Source: PGYT01 sp963675055 (GTDB lineage: Bacteria; Bacteroidota; Ignavibacteria; Ignavibacteriales; Melioribacteraceae). Taken from it: 64,000 nt of DNA. Under the pieces are notes generated by a model, which saw only the letters and a list, made by a program, of their open reading frames with translations, did not search any database and had not been told where the DNA came from. The position numbers were made by a program, and so were the translations under genes. Shown here one piece after another: positions 1 through 8,071 of this stretch. How positions within the stretch are numbered: the first letter of the stretch is position 1; the number at the start of each line of letters is the position of its first letter. Where the stretch lies: the NCBI GenBank assembly GCA_963675055.2, contig CAXXJE010000002.1:2046001-2110000 (forward strand). Direction: 5' to 3'.

Positions 1-498
1 TGATACCTGAATTACATAAGCTTGTGTACTTTCATCAAAGCTAATTTTACCATAATGAATCTCACCGTTTCCGTTATTATAAGATTTCGTAAATTTATCT
101 TCATCTCCCTGCCAGTAGTCACTTGTTTTATTGGAACTTCCGACCAGAGCGCCCTTATTATCCATCGCAAAAATTTCCACCAGGATAGGCTGTTCAGTCC
201 TTAGAGAATTCAAGTATTTCGAGCATTTATTGCTTAGAAGACTTTTTATAAACTCGTCTTCCCCGGAAGTTGCCATCCATTTTTCGTCGATTTCTTTGAT
301 TTTATCCAGGGATACACCCTTTGCGTTTTGCGACTCAATTGCGCTTACTAATTCAGTAGCAGAAATCATGTTTACCAGTGTTGCATTTGTAAATTGTTTA
401 ACTTTTTCCATTTGATCCTGGGCAGCTATTTGAATATTTGCAATAACTAAAGCTGTCAATAAGATTATAGTTGTGTAAAATGTTCTATTCTGTCTCAT
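1..498 (-). CDS. Cache/PDC-like periplasmic sensor-domain protein, partial (C-terminus outside window)
   Basis: The reading frame runs from an ATG at 498 off the left edge of the window, so 166 residues are visible. A signal peptide (residues 1 to about 27, ending IQIAAQ) is followed by a helical stretch. A segment with ILVEIFAMDNKGALVG and then TSDYWQGDEDKF resembles the single Cache/PDC-type sensor fold of secreted or periplasmic ligand-binding proteins. No catalytic domain is visible. The start is supported by a GGGAG ribosome site just upstream. It lies 19 bases downstream of the porin gene on the same strand, so the two are probably co-transcribed. A ligand-sensing or binding role at the envelope is inference. 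Confidence 0.6.
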   Translation of the reverse strand, partial: MRQNRTFYTTIILLTALVIANIQIAAQDQMEKVKQFTNATLVNMISATELVSAIESQNAKGVSLDKIKEIDEKWMATSGEDEFIKSLLSNKCSKYLNSLRTEQPILVEIFAMDNKGALVGSSNKTSDYWQGDEDKFTKSYNNGNGEIHYGKISFDESTQAYVIQVS

Positions 499-517
499 GA
501 TTAAATCTCCCAGACTA

Positions 518-1537
518 CTATAGTCTTGTTTGAAGTTCAATTATAAATTTATCCGGATTCGTACGTCCGTCTTGATAGTTGTATAATTCGTAGTTGAATC
601 TTAGCTGCGCATAGGTTGCTTTGGCAAACTGTAATGCTGCACCGATTGTTGTTCTTGTGATACCATTATCATCAACATCAGAATTAGGATCATAATTCTC
701 GAACCGAACTGCAGGATCAATGCTGCTAATCAGATCACTACCTGTACCGATACTATAAACCGCATAAATGAAATAAGCGTTTGCATTAACATCGGCATCT
801 GCAACAGAAGTCGATCTTTGTCCGTATTCCGCACTTAGTTTTAAGTCTCCTACTTTGTAATCAGCTCCGAAGTCGAATATGTTTACATCGGAATTCGAGA
901 GTTTACCGCCATAGTAGTTACCTGCAACTGATAAACTGCTGGTAATATTAACTACTGTTCTAAATGAATAGTTTTGCGAATTATCGGTTTCACCTTTGTT
1001 TTGTCCTGAACCGTTAAACAACCCTGCGTCAACACTGACAGGTAAACCGAAATTATCGGTGTATGTAAACATTAGACCAATATCTCGTAAGGATGGAGCT
1101 ACTTTAGTGAGTAAAGGTCTGTTAATAAAATCTATGGCTGAGGCTCCTCTTAAATTATCTGTACTGAAAGGCACCTTAAACTGACCGAGAGAAAATTTGA
1201 ATTTTTTAACCGGAGAAATTGTGGCAACTGCGTCAAGCAGAATATCGGAGTAATTTTTAACTCCTGTTACGACGCTTGTACCGGCAACATCTTCTTTATC
1301 GGTTGAGAGTTTCGCTGCCCTGGAGACATCAACTAAGAATTTATAGGATGCATAGCTGTTAACTTTCCCTTTGACTCCAATTCTTGCCATTTTAATTGAA
1401 AAAGCGCCCTGATTTGTTGCAAAATCAGTCTGATGCCACGCACGAAGATAGCCGAATAATTTATATGAGCTTTCGGATTTTGATTGTGCGGATAGAGAGA
1501 TAGTGAAGAATATTACAGCTAGTATAACTTTTTTCAT
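518..1537 (-). CDS. Phosphate-selective porin O/P-like outer-membrane protein
   Basis: This 339-residue protein has a short signal peptide (ends LSAQ) and then alternating hydrophobic/polar beta-strand sequence to a C-terminal FIIELQTRL strand, as in an outer-membrane barrel. The opening after the signal (YLRAWHQTDFA, then FSIKMARIGVKGKV) and the later KFSLGQFKVPFS element are typical of the porin O/P family, which forms anion- or phosphate-selective channels. The substrate cannot be read from sequence. It is the first gene of a probable two-gene unit with the sensor-domain gene at 1-498. Two near-palindromic 9-mers lie in the upstream region (1575-1656). Confidence 0.75.
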   Translation of the reverse strand: MKKVILAVIFFTISLSAQSKSESSYKLFGYLRAWHQTDFATNQGAFSIKMARIGVKGKVNSYASYKFLVDVSRAAKLSTDKEDVAGTSVVTGVKNYSDILLDAVATISPVKKFKFSLGQFKVPFSTDNLRGASAIDFINRPLLTKVAPSLRDIGLMFTYTDNFGLPVSVDAGLFNGSGQNKGETDNSQNYSFRTVVNITSSLSVAGNYYGGKLSNSDVNIFDFGADYKVGDLKLSAEYGQRSTSVADADVNANAYFIYAVYSIGTGSDLISSIDPAVRFENYDPNSDVDDNGITRTTIGAALQFAKATYAQLRFNYELYNYQDGRTNPDKFIIELQTRL

Positions 1538-1574
1538 ATCAAGTCCTATCTTGTTTTAGGTTGTGTTGTCTGTT

Positions 1575-1656
1575 TTATGACTCATAATCGGCTTCAGTCC
1601 TAAATTATTTAGAAAAATACTTTAAGTGCGTATTTAGTAAAATAAATGAGTCATTT
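1575..1656. promoter_or_regulatory. Two ATGA(C/G)TCAT near-palindromes upstream of the porin
   Basis: TTATGACTCATAA at 1575-1587 and AAATGAGTCATTT at 1644-1656 share a core ATGA-S-TCAT, palindromic apart from the central base. Their centres are 69 bases apart, and they sit about 44 and 113 bases upstream of the porin start. An 8-of-9 copy (ATGACTCA) is at 53381-53388, in front of the cytochrome-barrel gene. An operator role is inference. Confidence 0.3.
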
Positions 1657-1803
1657 AGTTGAAGGAGAATAATTTATTATGTAAATATTTTAATAGGCCA
1701 TACCTCGACTAAGTAGATTAATTGCCGAATTTAGCTTTGCAATTCGTTTTAATTTTCTATATTGAATCGGGAGTTATATTTTAATTTCATCTTAGGGGAA
1801 CAA

Positions 1804-2340
1804 ATGAATAATCCAACTTACTTACGGGAGTTGACATCCCACATGCTATGGGCGGACGCTGAGTTATGGAGATCAGCACTGAAAACAGAGCATGCCGGAA
1901 TAGACGAAAAAATTCGAGAACTGTTCTACCATACACACGTTGTTCAGCATGTTTATTATCAGATGTGGACAGGAAAAGAATTATCGTTTCCTGATCTGCC
2001 TGAGTTCGGTGATTTTATGGAAATCGCGAAATGGGGAAGTGAATGTGCTTCAAAGATTGTAAACCTTGTAAAAATAATGGAAGAAATCGAATTTGAGATG
2101 ATACTTCCTAATCCATGGAAGGAAAAGATAAGGAAATCTCTGGGTCAAATACCGGAAGATGCAACTGTTGGGCAAAGCATTCTTCAGGTTGTTTCTCACA
2201 GCAACTATCACAGGGCTCAAATTAATTCGTGTATACGGGAACTAGAAGGTGAGCCGGCAAACCTGGATTTTATAACCTGGATTTGGCTGGGTAAGCCTGA
2301 GCCACAGTGGGACAGTCTTTTAAAAGTTGCCGGACATTAA
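1804..2340 (+). CDS. DinB-like protein
   Basis: This is 178 residues from the ATG at 1804, which follows a TAGGGGAA ribosome site. An in-frame upstream start at 1762 lacks such a site. The sequence looks like a DinB/YfiT-type four-helix bundle: an N-terminal helix around HMLWADAELW, a histidine-bearing helix (FYHTHVVQHVYYQMW), and a late SHSNYHRAQI segment whose histidines would complete the usual three-His metal site. Characterised relatives include thiol-dependent metalloenzymes and damage-inducible proteins of unknown function, so no substrate can be named. It stands alone between the porin operon and the YHS gene. Confidence 0.7.
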   Translation: MNNPTYLRELTSHMLWADAELWRSALKTEHAGIDEKIRELFYHTHVVQHVYYQMWTGKELSFPDLPEFGDFMEIAKWGSECASKIVNLVKIMEEIEFEMILPNPWKEKIRKSLGQIPEDATVGQSILQVVSHSNYHRAQINSCIRELEGEPANLDFITWIWLGKPEPQWDSLLKVAGH

Positions 2341-2496
2341 ACCAGGTGAGACTGGCGGCAGTATCATATTGGCAATCGGAATCTCTCGAACTTAATTAGA
2401 AAGATTGTACTTATTTATTATCCTTTCGTGAAACTTTCGTGACATCAGCGCTCTATTTTTCCTCCATCAATTTATTAAAAACAAAACGGAGGAATC

Positions 2497-3009
2497 ATGA
2501 AATCAGTAAAAGCAGTAATTATAACAATGTCGTTACTATTAATACTCAGCTCATTTTCATCGGCTCAGGATATGAAAATGATGAAACACGACAGCATAAA
2601 AAAAGATATGATGATGAAAATTAATAAAGATATGCATGGCGTTGCTATAAAAGGCTACGATCCTGTGGGATACTTTGAAGATAAAAAAGCTGTAATGGGT
2701 GACAAGATGTACTCATATAGTTGGATGGGTGTTACCTGGCAATTCAAAAACGAGTCTTACAAGGAAATGTTTGTAAAAAACCCTGAAATGTACGCTCCTC
2801 TATACGGCGGTTATTGTGCCTTCGGTGCCAGTATGAATCATTTATCGGCCGCCGATCCTACCGCCTGGACAATTCTGGACGGGAAATTGTATCTTTTCAC
2901 GAATGCGGGAGTTGCCAAAAAGTTTAATGAAAATCCTCAGAGCTGCATTATGAAAGCCAACGAAAACTGGCATGACCCGAGCGTAAAAAAAGATATTGGC
3001 AGCATGTAG
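2497..3009 (+). CDS. Secreted YHS-domain protein
   Basis: The protein has 170 residues, an AGGAGG-like site (ACGGAGGAATC) before the ATG, and a signal peptide ending SSAQ. After a Met/Lys-rich linker comes a YHS-type domain: VAIKGYDPVGYFEDKKA, then YSWMGVTWQFKNE, MYAPLYGGYCAFGAS, and a closing region with a second Cys (QSCIMKANENW). YHS domains are small, probably metal-binding modules found in secreted proteins and metal-related enzymes. The linker's methionine and histidine content (MKMMKHD, MMMK) could bind copper, which is inference. The gene is monocistronic and ends at a hairpin terminator shared with the convergent receptor gene. Confidence 0.75.
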   Translation: MKSVKAVIITMSLLLILSSFSSAQDMKMMKHDSIKKDMMMKINKDMHGVAIKGYDPVGYFEDKKAVMGDKMYSYSWMGVTWQFKNESYKEMFVKNPEMYAPLYGGYCAFGASMNHLSAADPTAWTILDGKLYLFTNAGVAKKFNENPQSCIMKANENWHDPSVKKDIGSM

Positions 3010-3032
3010 TTTATAAACTATCAGAATACTAT

Positions 3033-3058
3033 GCCCGGATCAGAAACACGTTCCGGGC
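3033..3058. terminator. Hairpin between convergent genes
   Basis: GCCCGGA (3033-3039) and TCCGGGC (3052-3058) form a perfect 7 bp stem with a 12-base loop. It lies between the stop of the YHS gene (3009) and the stop of the receptor gene (3067). The T-tract is weak on both sides, so it is called from stem quality and position. Confidence 0.6.
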
Positions 3059-3066
3059 GTCTCTGT

Positions 3067-5415
3067 TTATATACTTAGTTGCAGCCTGAAATTAAAAAAC
3101 CTTTTACTTAACACCCGGGGAATTGCAACAAGAAATTCGGACTCATCGAATACCTGCATCCAGTCGTAGCTGCCGTAATTGTACTGGTTGAACACGTTTA
3201 GTACTTCTGCAACACCGGTTAGTTTAATATTATTCCCGAGTTCGAAACTTGCAGAAAGTCCCATATCAACTCTGAAATACAAATAGAACTCCTTCGGATT
3301 ATCAAGATCAACCTGGATGGTCTTTGTTCCCGTTGATTCATCCTCCACAATATTCCTATTATAGTATAGAAGACCACTGCCGAGCAGAAAACGTAAATGT
3401 GACTGCCAGTTTGGGTGCTTCGGCATCTTATCTTGTAAGAACAAATTTATGGTATGATTCTGATCTGCTAATCTGCGCCTGTATTTAGCCGTTCCCTTGT
3501 CCCTCTCCTTTGAGTTAAGATAGCTGTAGCTGAGTATGCTTCTTGTTCCTTCAATTATCTCGCCGTCTACCTGCAGGTCGAGCCCGTAAGAATATCCCTC
3601 GCGGGTATTTCCATTTTGGTATACCATTTTTATTTCATCGAAGTAATATGGAATCAGGTTGTCCAGGTCTTTGAAGTATATTTCAGATGTCAGTTTAAGC
3701 CCCGGCTTTAACAATCGCTCCCAACCGACTACATAATGAATCGCCCTCTGTGATTTTAACTGTATATCCTGAACTCCGCGCAGTTCGCTTATGAAAGGGG
3801 GCTGATAGTAGTATCCCCAGTTAAAGGTAAAAGTATTTACATTAGATTCGATGTACAGCAGCTGTGCTCTCGGGGATATCAAATTCTCGTTCGAATAGTT
3901 GTATCTCAAAAAACGAAGTCCGGCTGTTGCTATTAGATTATCGGTAATTCTCAATTCAGTATTAGCATAGATGGAGAAGTTGTCAAGATTTAGTGAGTTG
4001 GCGAAGCTGGTGTTTTGCGGAAGGTACAACAGAGTATTTTCACCTTCTTCATTAAGATATTCGTTAACCTTGTTATTCAACCTGTCGAACCGGTATTCAA
4101 AACCAAATGTCAAAAGATTATTCTCAGTGTCATATATCAAGTCACTTTTAATTCGCAGTGAATTTAACTTGAGGTTATTATCGGCACGCTGGATTCTTGA
4201 TTTTAAATATTCCGAACCTTCATCAGCATAAGGATCCTCGTTATAGTAAATTTCAGCGGCAACGTTCTGCTTTTCATTTTCGTTCGTATAATAATCGGAT
4301 ATGCTTGCAGTCAGTATAAAGTCGTCAGATAACTTGTGAGTTAGTCGCATCCCGGCCATAGCGGTATTATAGTCGTATTCCTTACTTCCGGAATAATCTA
4401 TATATAGTTTGCGGATATCCCCCCTTGCGAATCCGCCGAAGTTTCCTTCCCAGTCCTCAGGCTTTAATGTGTACTTGTTCTGAGCATACAATCCGATAGT
4501 CTCAAGTTTTGTCCTTTTACTAATATTGTAATCAATAACGAATTGGAAATCGGAAAAGGTAGGATTGTAATCTCCCTTTGTCTGCAGACTTCCCGAAAAG
4601 AGTTGAGGGTAAGCGTACCTTGCCGCAGCTCCGAAAGAAAAATCTCCCACTCTGCTTTTTACTGATGCACCGAGATTGAATAAATCAGTGTGAAAGCTGG
4701 AAGTAGTCGTTTCCTGTTTCGAAACATCATATTGTACATTCAGCACAGATGACATCCTGTCGCCGTAAGTCGCCGGAAATGCACCGTTGTAAAATTTCAT
4801 ACCGCTAACAAGATCCTGATTGATCAATGTCTGACTTTCTTCGATCCCTTGTCTTAACAAGAACGGTCTGTATATCTCGAATCCGTTCAGGTATATCAGA
4901 TTCTCGTCAAAGCTTCCTCCGCGTACATTGTAACCGCTGCTTAACTCGTTGTTCGACGAAACTCCTGCAAGTACCTGTACAGATCGTAAAGCGTCGTTGT
5001 GAAGATTCGGCATAGACTGTATATCCTTCGCATCAATACTCTGGATTACCGTGGATGCTTCAATCCTGTCTCCGGTTACGGTTACCTGGTCTTCCAACAG
5101 TACAACAGGTTTAAGCTTTATTTCCAGCTTGAGTACCGGATGAGATTTGGATATCTGGATAACCTGCTTTTCACTTTCATAACCGATAAAACTGGCTTTA
5201 ATTGTGTAAATCCCGAATGGCGCTTTCAATTCGAAATAGCCGGTAAGCTGTGAAGCAGCACCAAGATCTTTGCCTTCAAGAATGATGTTCGCCCCGGCAA
5301 GCGATTCATCACTGTTTTTATCAAAGATAAAACCGGTGATGGTACCCTGATTCTCCTGTGCGGAAATTGTGATGCATGTGATTAGTAGAAAAACCGGAAG
5401 AAATTTCCTGAACAT
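3067..5415 (-). CDS. TonB-dependent receptor with carboxypeptidase-regulatory-like N-terminal domain
   Basis: This is a 782-residue outer-membrane receptor. A signal peptide ends ITISAQ (about residue 20). Residues 24-105 are a carboxypeptidase-regulatory-like beta-sandwich (GTITGFIFDKNSDESLAGAN). Residues about 115-230 are the plug (VTVTGDRIEAS, ALRSVQVLAGVSS, NVRGGSFDENLIYLNG). The rest is a 22-strand-type barrel ending RFFNFRLQLSI. The family imports siderophores, cobalamin, glycans or peptides using TonB energy. No SusD partner is adjacent, so the ligand is unknown. It is monocistronic, convergent with the YHS gene, and of normal length with no break. Confidence 0.85.
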   Translation of the reverse strand: MFRKFLPVFLLITCITISAQENQGTITGFIFDKNSDESLAGANIILEGKDLGAASQLTGYFELKAPFGIYTIKASFIGYESEKQVIQISKSHPVLKLEIKLKPVVLLEDQVTVTGDRIEASTVIQSIDAKDIQSMPNLHNDALRSVQVLAGVSSNNELSSGYNVRGGSFDENLIYLNGFEIYRPFLLRQGIEESQTLINQDLVSGMKFYNGAFPATYGDRMSSVLNVQYDVSKQETTTSSFHTDLFNLGASVKSRVGDFSFGAAARYAYPQLFSGSLQTKGDYNPTFSDFQFVIDYNISKRTKLETIGLYAQNKYTLKPEDWEGNFGGFARGDIRKLYIDYSGSKEYDYNTAMAGMRLTHKLSDDFILTASISDYYTNENEKQNVAAEIYYNEDPYADEGSEYLKSRIQRADNNLKLNSLRIKSDLIYDTENNLLTFGFEYRFDRLNNKVNEYLNEEGENTLLYLPQNTSFANSLNLDNFSIYANTELRITDNLIATAGLRFLRYNYSNENLISPRAQLLYIESNVNTFTFNWGYYYQPPFISELRGVQDIQLKSQRAIHYVVGWERLLKPGLKLTSEIYFKDLDNLIPYYFDEIKMVYQNGNTREGYSYGLDLQVDGEIIEGTRSILSYSYLNSKERDKGTAKYRRRLADQNHTINLFLQDKMPKHPNWQSHLRFLLGSGLLYYNRNIVEDESTGTKTIQVDLDNPKEFYLYFRVDMGLSASFELGNNIKLTGVAEVLNVFNQYNYGSYDWMQVFDESEFLVAIPRVLSKRFFNFRLQLSI

Positions 5416-5598
5416 ACTTAACCCGAAAATGTAAACAAATTATAATCGTAGAAATATTCGGACTAAGTACCTCCATTAAATTTGGACAAACGTATGATAT
5501 TTTTGTAAAACATTCAATGATAATAGCTGTCACAAAATGGAAAATGTCGGCAATTGGGATAAGTCAGTTTTAAACTTGTAATAAATCCAATTCAGCAT

Positions 5599-5877
5599 CT
5601 ACGACATCAGACCATCGAACTCGTCAGCCGTGAAAGCTTCTGCAGTCGAAAAGGAGATGTCCGTCGCTTTAGTAAGCGCAATAGATGCTTTCATTGCGTG
5701 CTGAATATCCGGAAACTCGGCTACCACGTGAATGTCGTATTCGCCGAGCAATACATAAATTGATTTCAACTTGCCATTGTGGTCTTCCACGATTTCTTCA
5801 GCCTGCCTTGTGCGGTGACTGGAAATGTTTTCAATAGCTTCTGCGGAATAAGTGCCCAGCATAATAAATGTAGCCAT
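5599..5877 (-). CDS. GYD-domain protein
   Basis: This is a 92-residue soluble protein whose whole length matches the GYD family: an opening beta-strand with FIMLGTYSAEAIENIS, then IYVLLGEYDIHVVAEFPD carrying the G-(E/Y)-Y-D signature, and a closing alpha/beta segment (AMKASIALTKATDIS). The fold is a small ferredoxin-like alpha/beta domain found as single-domain proteins of unknown biochemical function in many bacteria. An AGAGGTT ribosome site precedes the ATG. It stands alone, and the 180 bases between it and the next operon hold that operon's promoter. Confidence 0.8.
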   Translation of the reverse strand: MATFIMLGTYSAEAIENISSHRTRQAEEIVEDHNGKLKSIYVLLGEYDIHVVAEFPDIQHAMKASIALTKATDISFSTAEAFTADEFDGLMS

Positions 5878-5991
5878 TTTAACCTCTTTGTAAATTTTAG
5901 ATTTTCACCGGGAATGTGAGGAAAACGAATGATAAGGGAATTATACAAAAGTGGCAAAGTATTAATTCGTATAAATTTTAAAAAAGAAAAC

Positions 5992-6022
5992 TTGACAAGC
6001 GGGGACTGATGTTTTATATTTG
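5992..6022 (+). promoter_or_regulatory. Promoter of the ABC/GntR/GIN operon
   Basis: TTGACA at 5992-5997 is followed after 17 bases by TATATT at 6015-6020, which is a good housekeeping promoter. The same bases also read as the Bacteroidota pattern: TTG (5992-5994), 20 bases, then TATATTTG (6015-6022, TAnnTTTG). The expected start of transcription falls inside the operator at 6024-6045. Confidence 0.75.
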
Positions 6023-6023
6023 C

Positions 6024-6045
6024 GTGTACTAGCAAACTAGTACAC
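6024..6045. promoter_or_regulatory. Perfect 9+9 bp operator for a GntR-type repressor
   Basis: GTGTACTAG, CAAA, CTAGTACAC is a perfect 9 bp inverted repeat around a 4-base spacer. It starts two bases after the -10/-7 element and ends 15 bases before the first gene of the operon. The third gene of that operon is a YtrA-type GntR regulator, a family that usually represses its own operon from such a site. The site is seen directly. The identity of its binding protein is inference from context. Confidence 0.75.
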
Positions 6046-6060
6046 TAATATGGATGGGGA

Positions 6061-6918
6061 ATGATACAATTAAACGATATTGAATTCAGCTACAGTAGAA
6101 AGAAGATACTTTTCGAAAACCTTCAACTCGAATTACAAACCGGCAATATTTACGGACTTCTCGGGAAGAACGGAGCAGGTAAGACTACACTGCTTAAACT
6201 AATTGCCGGATTGATGTTCTCGGACATGGGGAGTATAGTTTTTAACAATACTAATGTCGCAAAAAGACAGACAGGATTCCTTTCCGAATTATTTTTCATG
6301 CCTGAAGAATTATTCTCGCCTTCACTTAACATCAGCTCATTTTGCGATTTATATAGTCCTTTCTATCCGCGTTTTGATCACAAGTTATTCCAAAAATACC
6401 TGGAAGAGTTCGAACTTAACCAGGATGAAAAGATTCCTTCACTTTCATACGGTCAGAAGAAAAAAGTTCATATCGCATTCGGACTGGCAAGCAACACGAA
6501 AATTCTTCTATTTGATGAACCGACTAACGGGTTGGACATTCCGTCTAAGAGCGCGTTCAGGAAAATAATATCCGAGGCTGTGCTGGATGAAAGACTCGTA
6601 ATAATTTCAACACATCAAATCAGGGATGTTAACAACATTATCGATCCTTTGATAATTCTGGATGAAGGTAGTGTGCTGCTTAACAGCGATATGTACTCCT
6701 TATCGGAGAAAATTAAAATTGATTACAGGCCGGAAGAGCCGGGGGACGGAGAGGCAATTTTTAGTCAGAAAACTCCGGGCGGTTACGCGGTAGTAACTGC
6801 CAACGAGTCAGGGACTGTTCAGGATCCTGATCTGGAAATATTGTTTAACGCAGTTGTATCCAATCCGGACGAATTCAAATTATTACTTGAAAACGGGGAG
6901 ACTATTGAGCATGAATAA
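6061..6918 (+). CDS. ABC transporter ATP-binding protein (YtrB-like)
   Basis: The protein has 285 residues. A Walker A (GLLGKNGAGKTTLLKL, about residues 33-48), signature LSYGQKKK, Walker B ILLFDEPTNGLD and switch STHQIRD are all intact, so it should be an active nucleotide-binding subunit. The C-terminal 60 residues after the ATPase core are acidic and of no known fold. It is the first gene of the operon. Its ATG follows GGGG and lies 15 bases after the operator, and its stop overlaps the permease start by 8 bases. In characterised YtrA-type operons such ATPases pair with a non-canonical permease and respond to cell-wall-targeting stress. That role here is inference. Confidence 0.85.
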   Translation: MIQLNDIEFSYSRKKILFENLQLELQTGNIYGLLGKNGAGKTTLLKLIAGLMFSDMGSIVFNNTNVAKRQTGFLSELFFMPEELFSPSLNISSFCDLYSPFYPRFDHKLFQKYLEEFELNQDEKIPSLSYGQKKKVHIAFGLASNTKILLFDEPTNGLDIPSKSAFRKIISEAVLDERLVIISTHQIRDVNNIIDPLIILDEGSVLLNSDMYSLSEKIKIDYRPEEPGDGEAIFSQKTPGGYAVVTANESGTVQDPDLEILFNAVVSNPDEFKLLLENGETIEHE

Positions 6919-7684
6919 TTTTATTTCATTAAACAGATTCGCAAGCCTCGTAAAACTGGACGCTGTTAAGAACCGATGGTGGTATCTATTACTGTTCGAA
7001 TCAGTTGTCGGACTCGTATTATTTCTGTTTGTACTTTTCGGTGCACTGAAACAAAGCAGTCATAATTACTCATTAATGTACGGCTGGTCGTTTCTGGTTG
7101 CCGGCATATTTATAAGCGGGTTCGCATTTGTTGAACTAACCAAGAGAACCGACAATTACCATTATTTACTTCTTCCGACATCGACCCATGAAAAATTCCT
7201 GTTAAAGTTCCTGCTGCTGTTGGTAATATTTCCGTTAATTATGTTGGCGTCATTAGCAGTGGCAGGACTTATCGGGAATTTTCTGAACGATATATTATTT
7301 AACAGGAACTACATCGCGTTCAGCCACTTGTTCGCCAAGACCGGAACATTCCTGAAAGCATATCTGATAGTATTCCCGCTATTCATGTTCGGCTCGGTTT
7401 ATTTCAAGGAACTGGGCATTGTGAAAGTAATACTTTCAGTCGCCGGGTTTCTGTTCGTTTTAACGATGTTCATACTGGTAGTTTATAAATTGCTGTTCTG
7501 GAATTCCGTTGACGGATTCGGGTTTCTATTGAAAAAAGGATTTGTGTTCGCATACCCGACTGTCCATAAAGCACTGCCGCTCCTGCAGACTGTGCTCGAT
7601 ACAATTGTATTCATGGTTAAGTACTTATCCCCCCTGTTTTTTTTAATAATGTCATTCATTGCATTGAAAGAAAAAGAGGTTTAA
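6911..7684 (+). CDS. ABC-type membrane permease, six predicted membrane segments
   Basis: This is 257 residues from the ATG at 6911, inside the last codons of the ATPase gene (ATGAATAA overlap), which implies translational coupling. Hydrophobic segments are visible near residues 20-45 (WWYLLLFESVVGLVLFLFVL), 60-80, 105-130, 160-180, 185-210 and 230-253. Features recall ABC-2-type permeases, such as the short motif ELTKRTDNYHYLLLPTSTHEKF between helices 2 and 3, which is common in Bacteroidota permeases next to GntR genes. It should form the membrane half of an exporter or envelope-stress ABC complex with the preceding ATPase. The substrate is unknown. Confidence 0.75.
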   Translation: MNNFISLNRFASLVKLDAVKNRWWYLLLFESVVGLVLFLFVLFGALKQSSHNYSLMYGWSFLVAGIFISGFAFVELTKRTDNYHYLLLPTSTHEKFLLKFLLLLVIFPLIMLASLAVAGLIGNFLNDILFNRNYIAFSHLFAKTGTFLKAYLIVFPLFMFGSVYFKELGIVKVILSVAGFLFVLTMFILVVYKLLFWNSVDGFGFLLKKGFVFAYPTVHKALPLLQTVLDTIVFMVKYLSPLFFLIMSFIALKEKEV

Positions 7685-8071
7685 GTGGATTTCAAAGGAA
7701 CGAAGCCGATCTTTTTACAGATCGTCGATTTCATGATCCGGAATATCGTTTCCGGCAATTGGAAAGTCGACGAACGGATCCCGTCCGTGCGCGACTTCGC
7801 GTCCAGCGTTGAAGTTAATCCGAATACTGTTGTAAGGAGTTATACATACCTGCAGGACAAGGGAATAATCTACAACAAGAGGGGAATAGGTTATTTCGTT
7901 AGCGGCAGTGCTGTTGATATAATTAACAATTTCAGAAAGGAAGAGTTTATAAAGAGTGAACTTCCCGAGATGTTTAAAGTAATTGACGTACTCGATATTT
8001 CATTCGCGGAAATTGAAAAGCTTTACAGGGAGTATAGGAAAACCAAAGGGGATAATGAAAATGACAAATAA
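7685..8071 (+). CDS. GntR-family transcriptional regulator, YtrA subfamily
   Basis: This 128-residue protein starts at a GTG abutting the permease stop, with AAGAGG a few bases upstream. Residues 1-75 are the GntR winged helix-turn-helix (KPIFLQIVDFMIRNIVSG, ERIPSVRDFASSVEVNPNTV, GIIYNKRGIGYFVS). The tail is a short pair of helices of about 50 residues rather than a FadR, HutC or MocR domain, which defines the YtrA group. The family usually represses its own operon by binding an inverted repeat at the promoter, and such a repeat is present at 6024-6045. Its 3' end overlaps the next gene by 17 bases. Confidence 0.9.
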   Translation: MDFKGTKPIFLQIVDFMIRNIVSGNWKVDERIPSVRDFASSVEVNPNTVVRSYTYLQDKGIIYNKRGIGYFVSGSAVDIINNFRKEEFIKSELPEMFKVIDVLDISFAEIEKLYREYRKTKGDNENDK

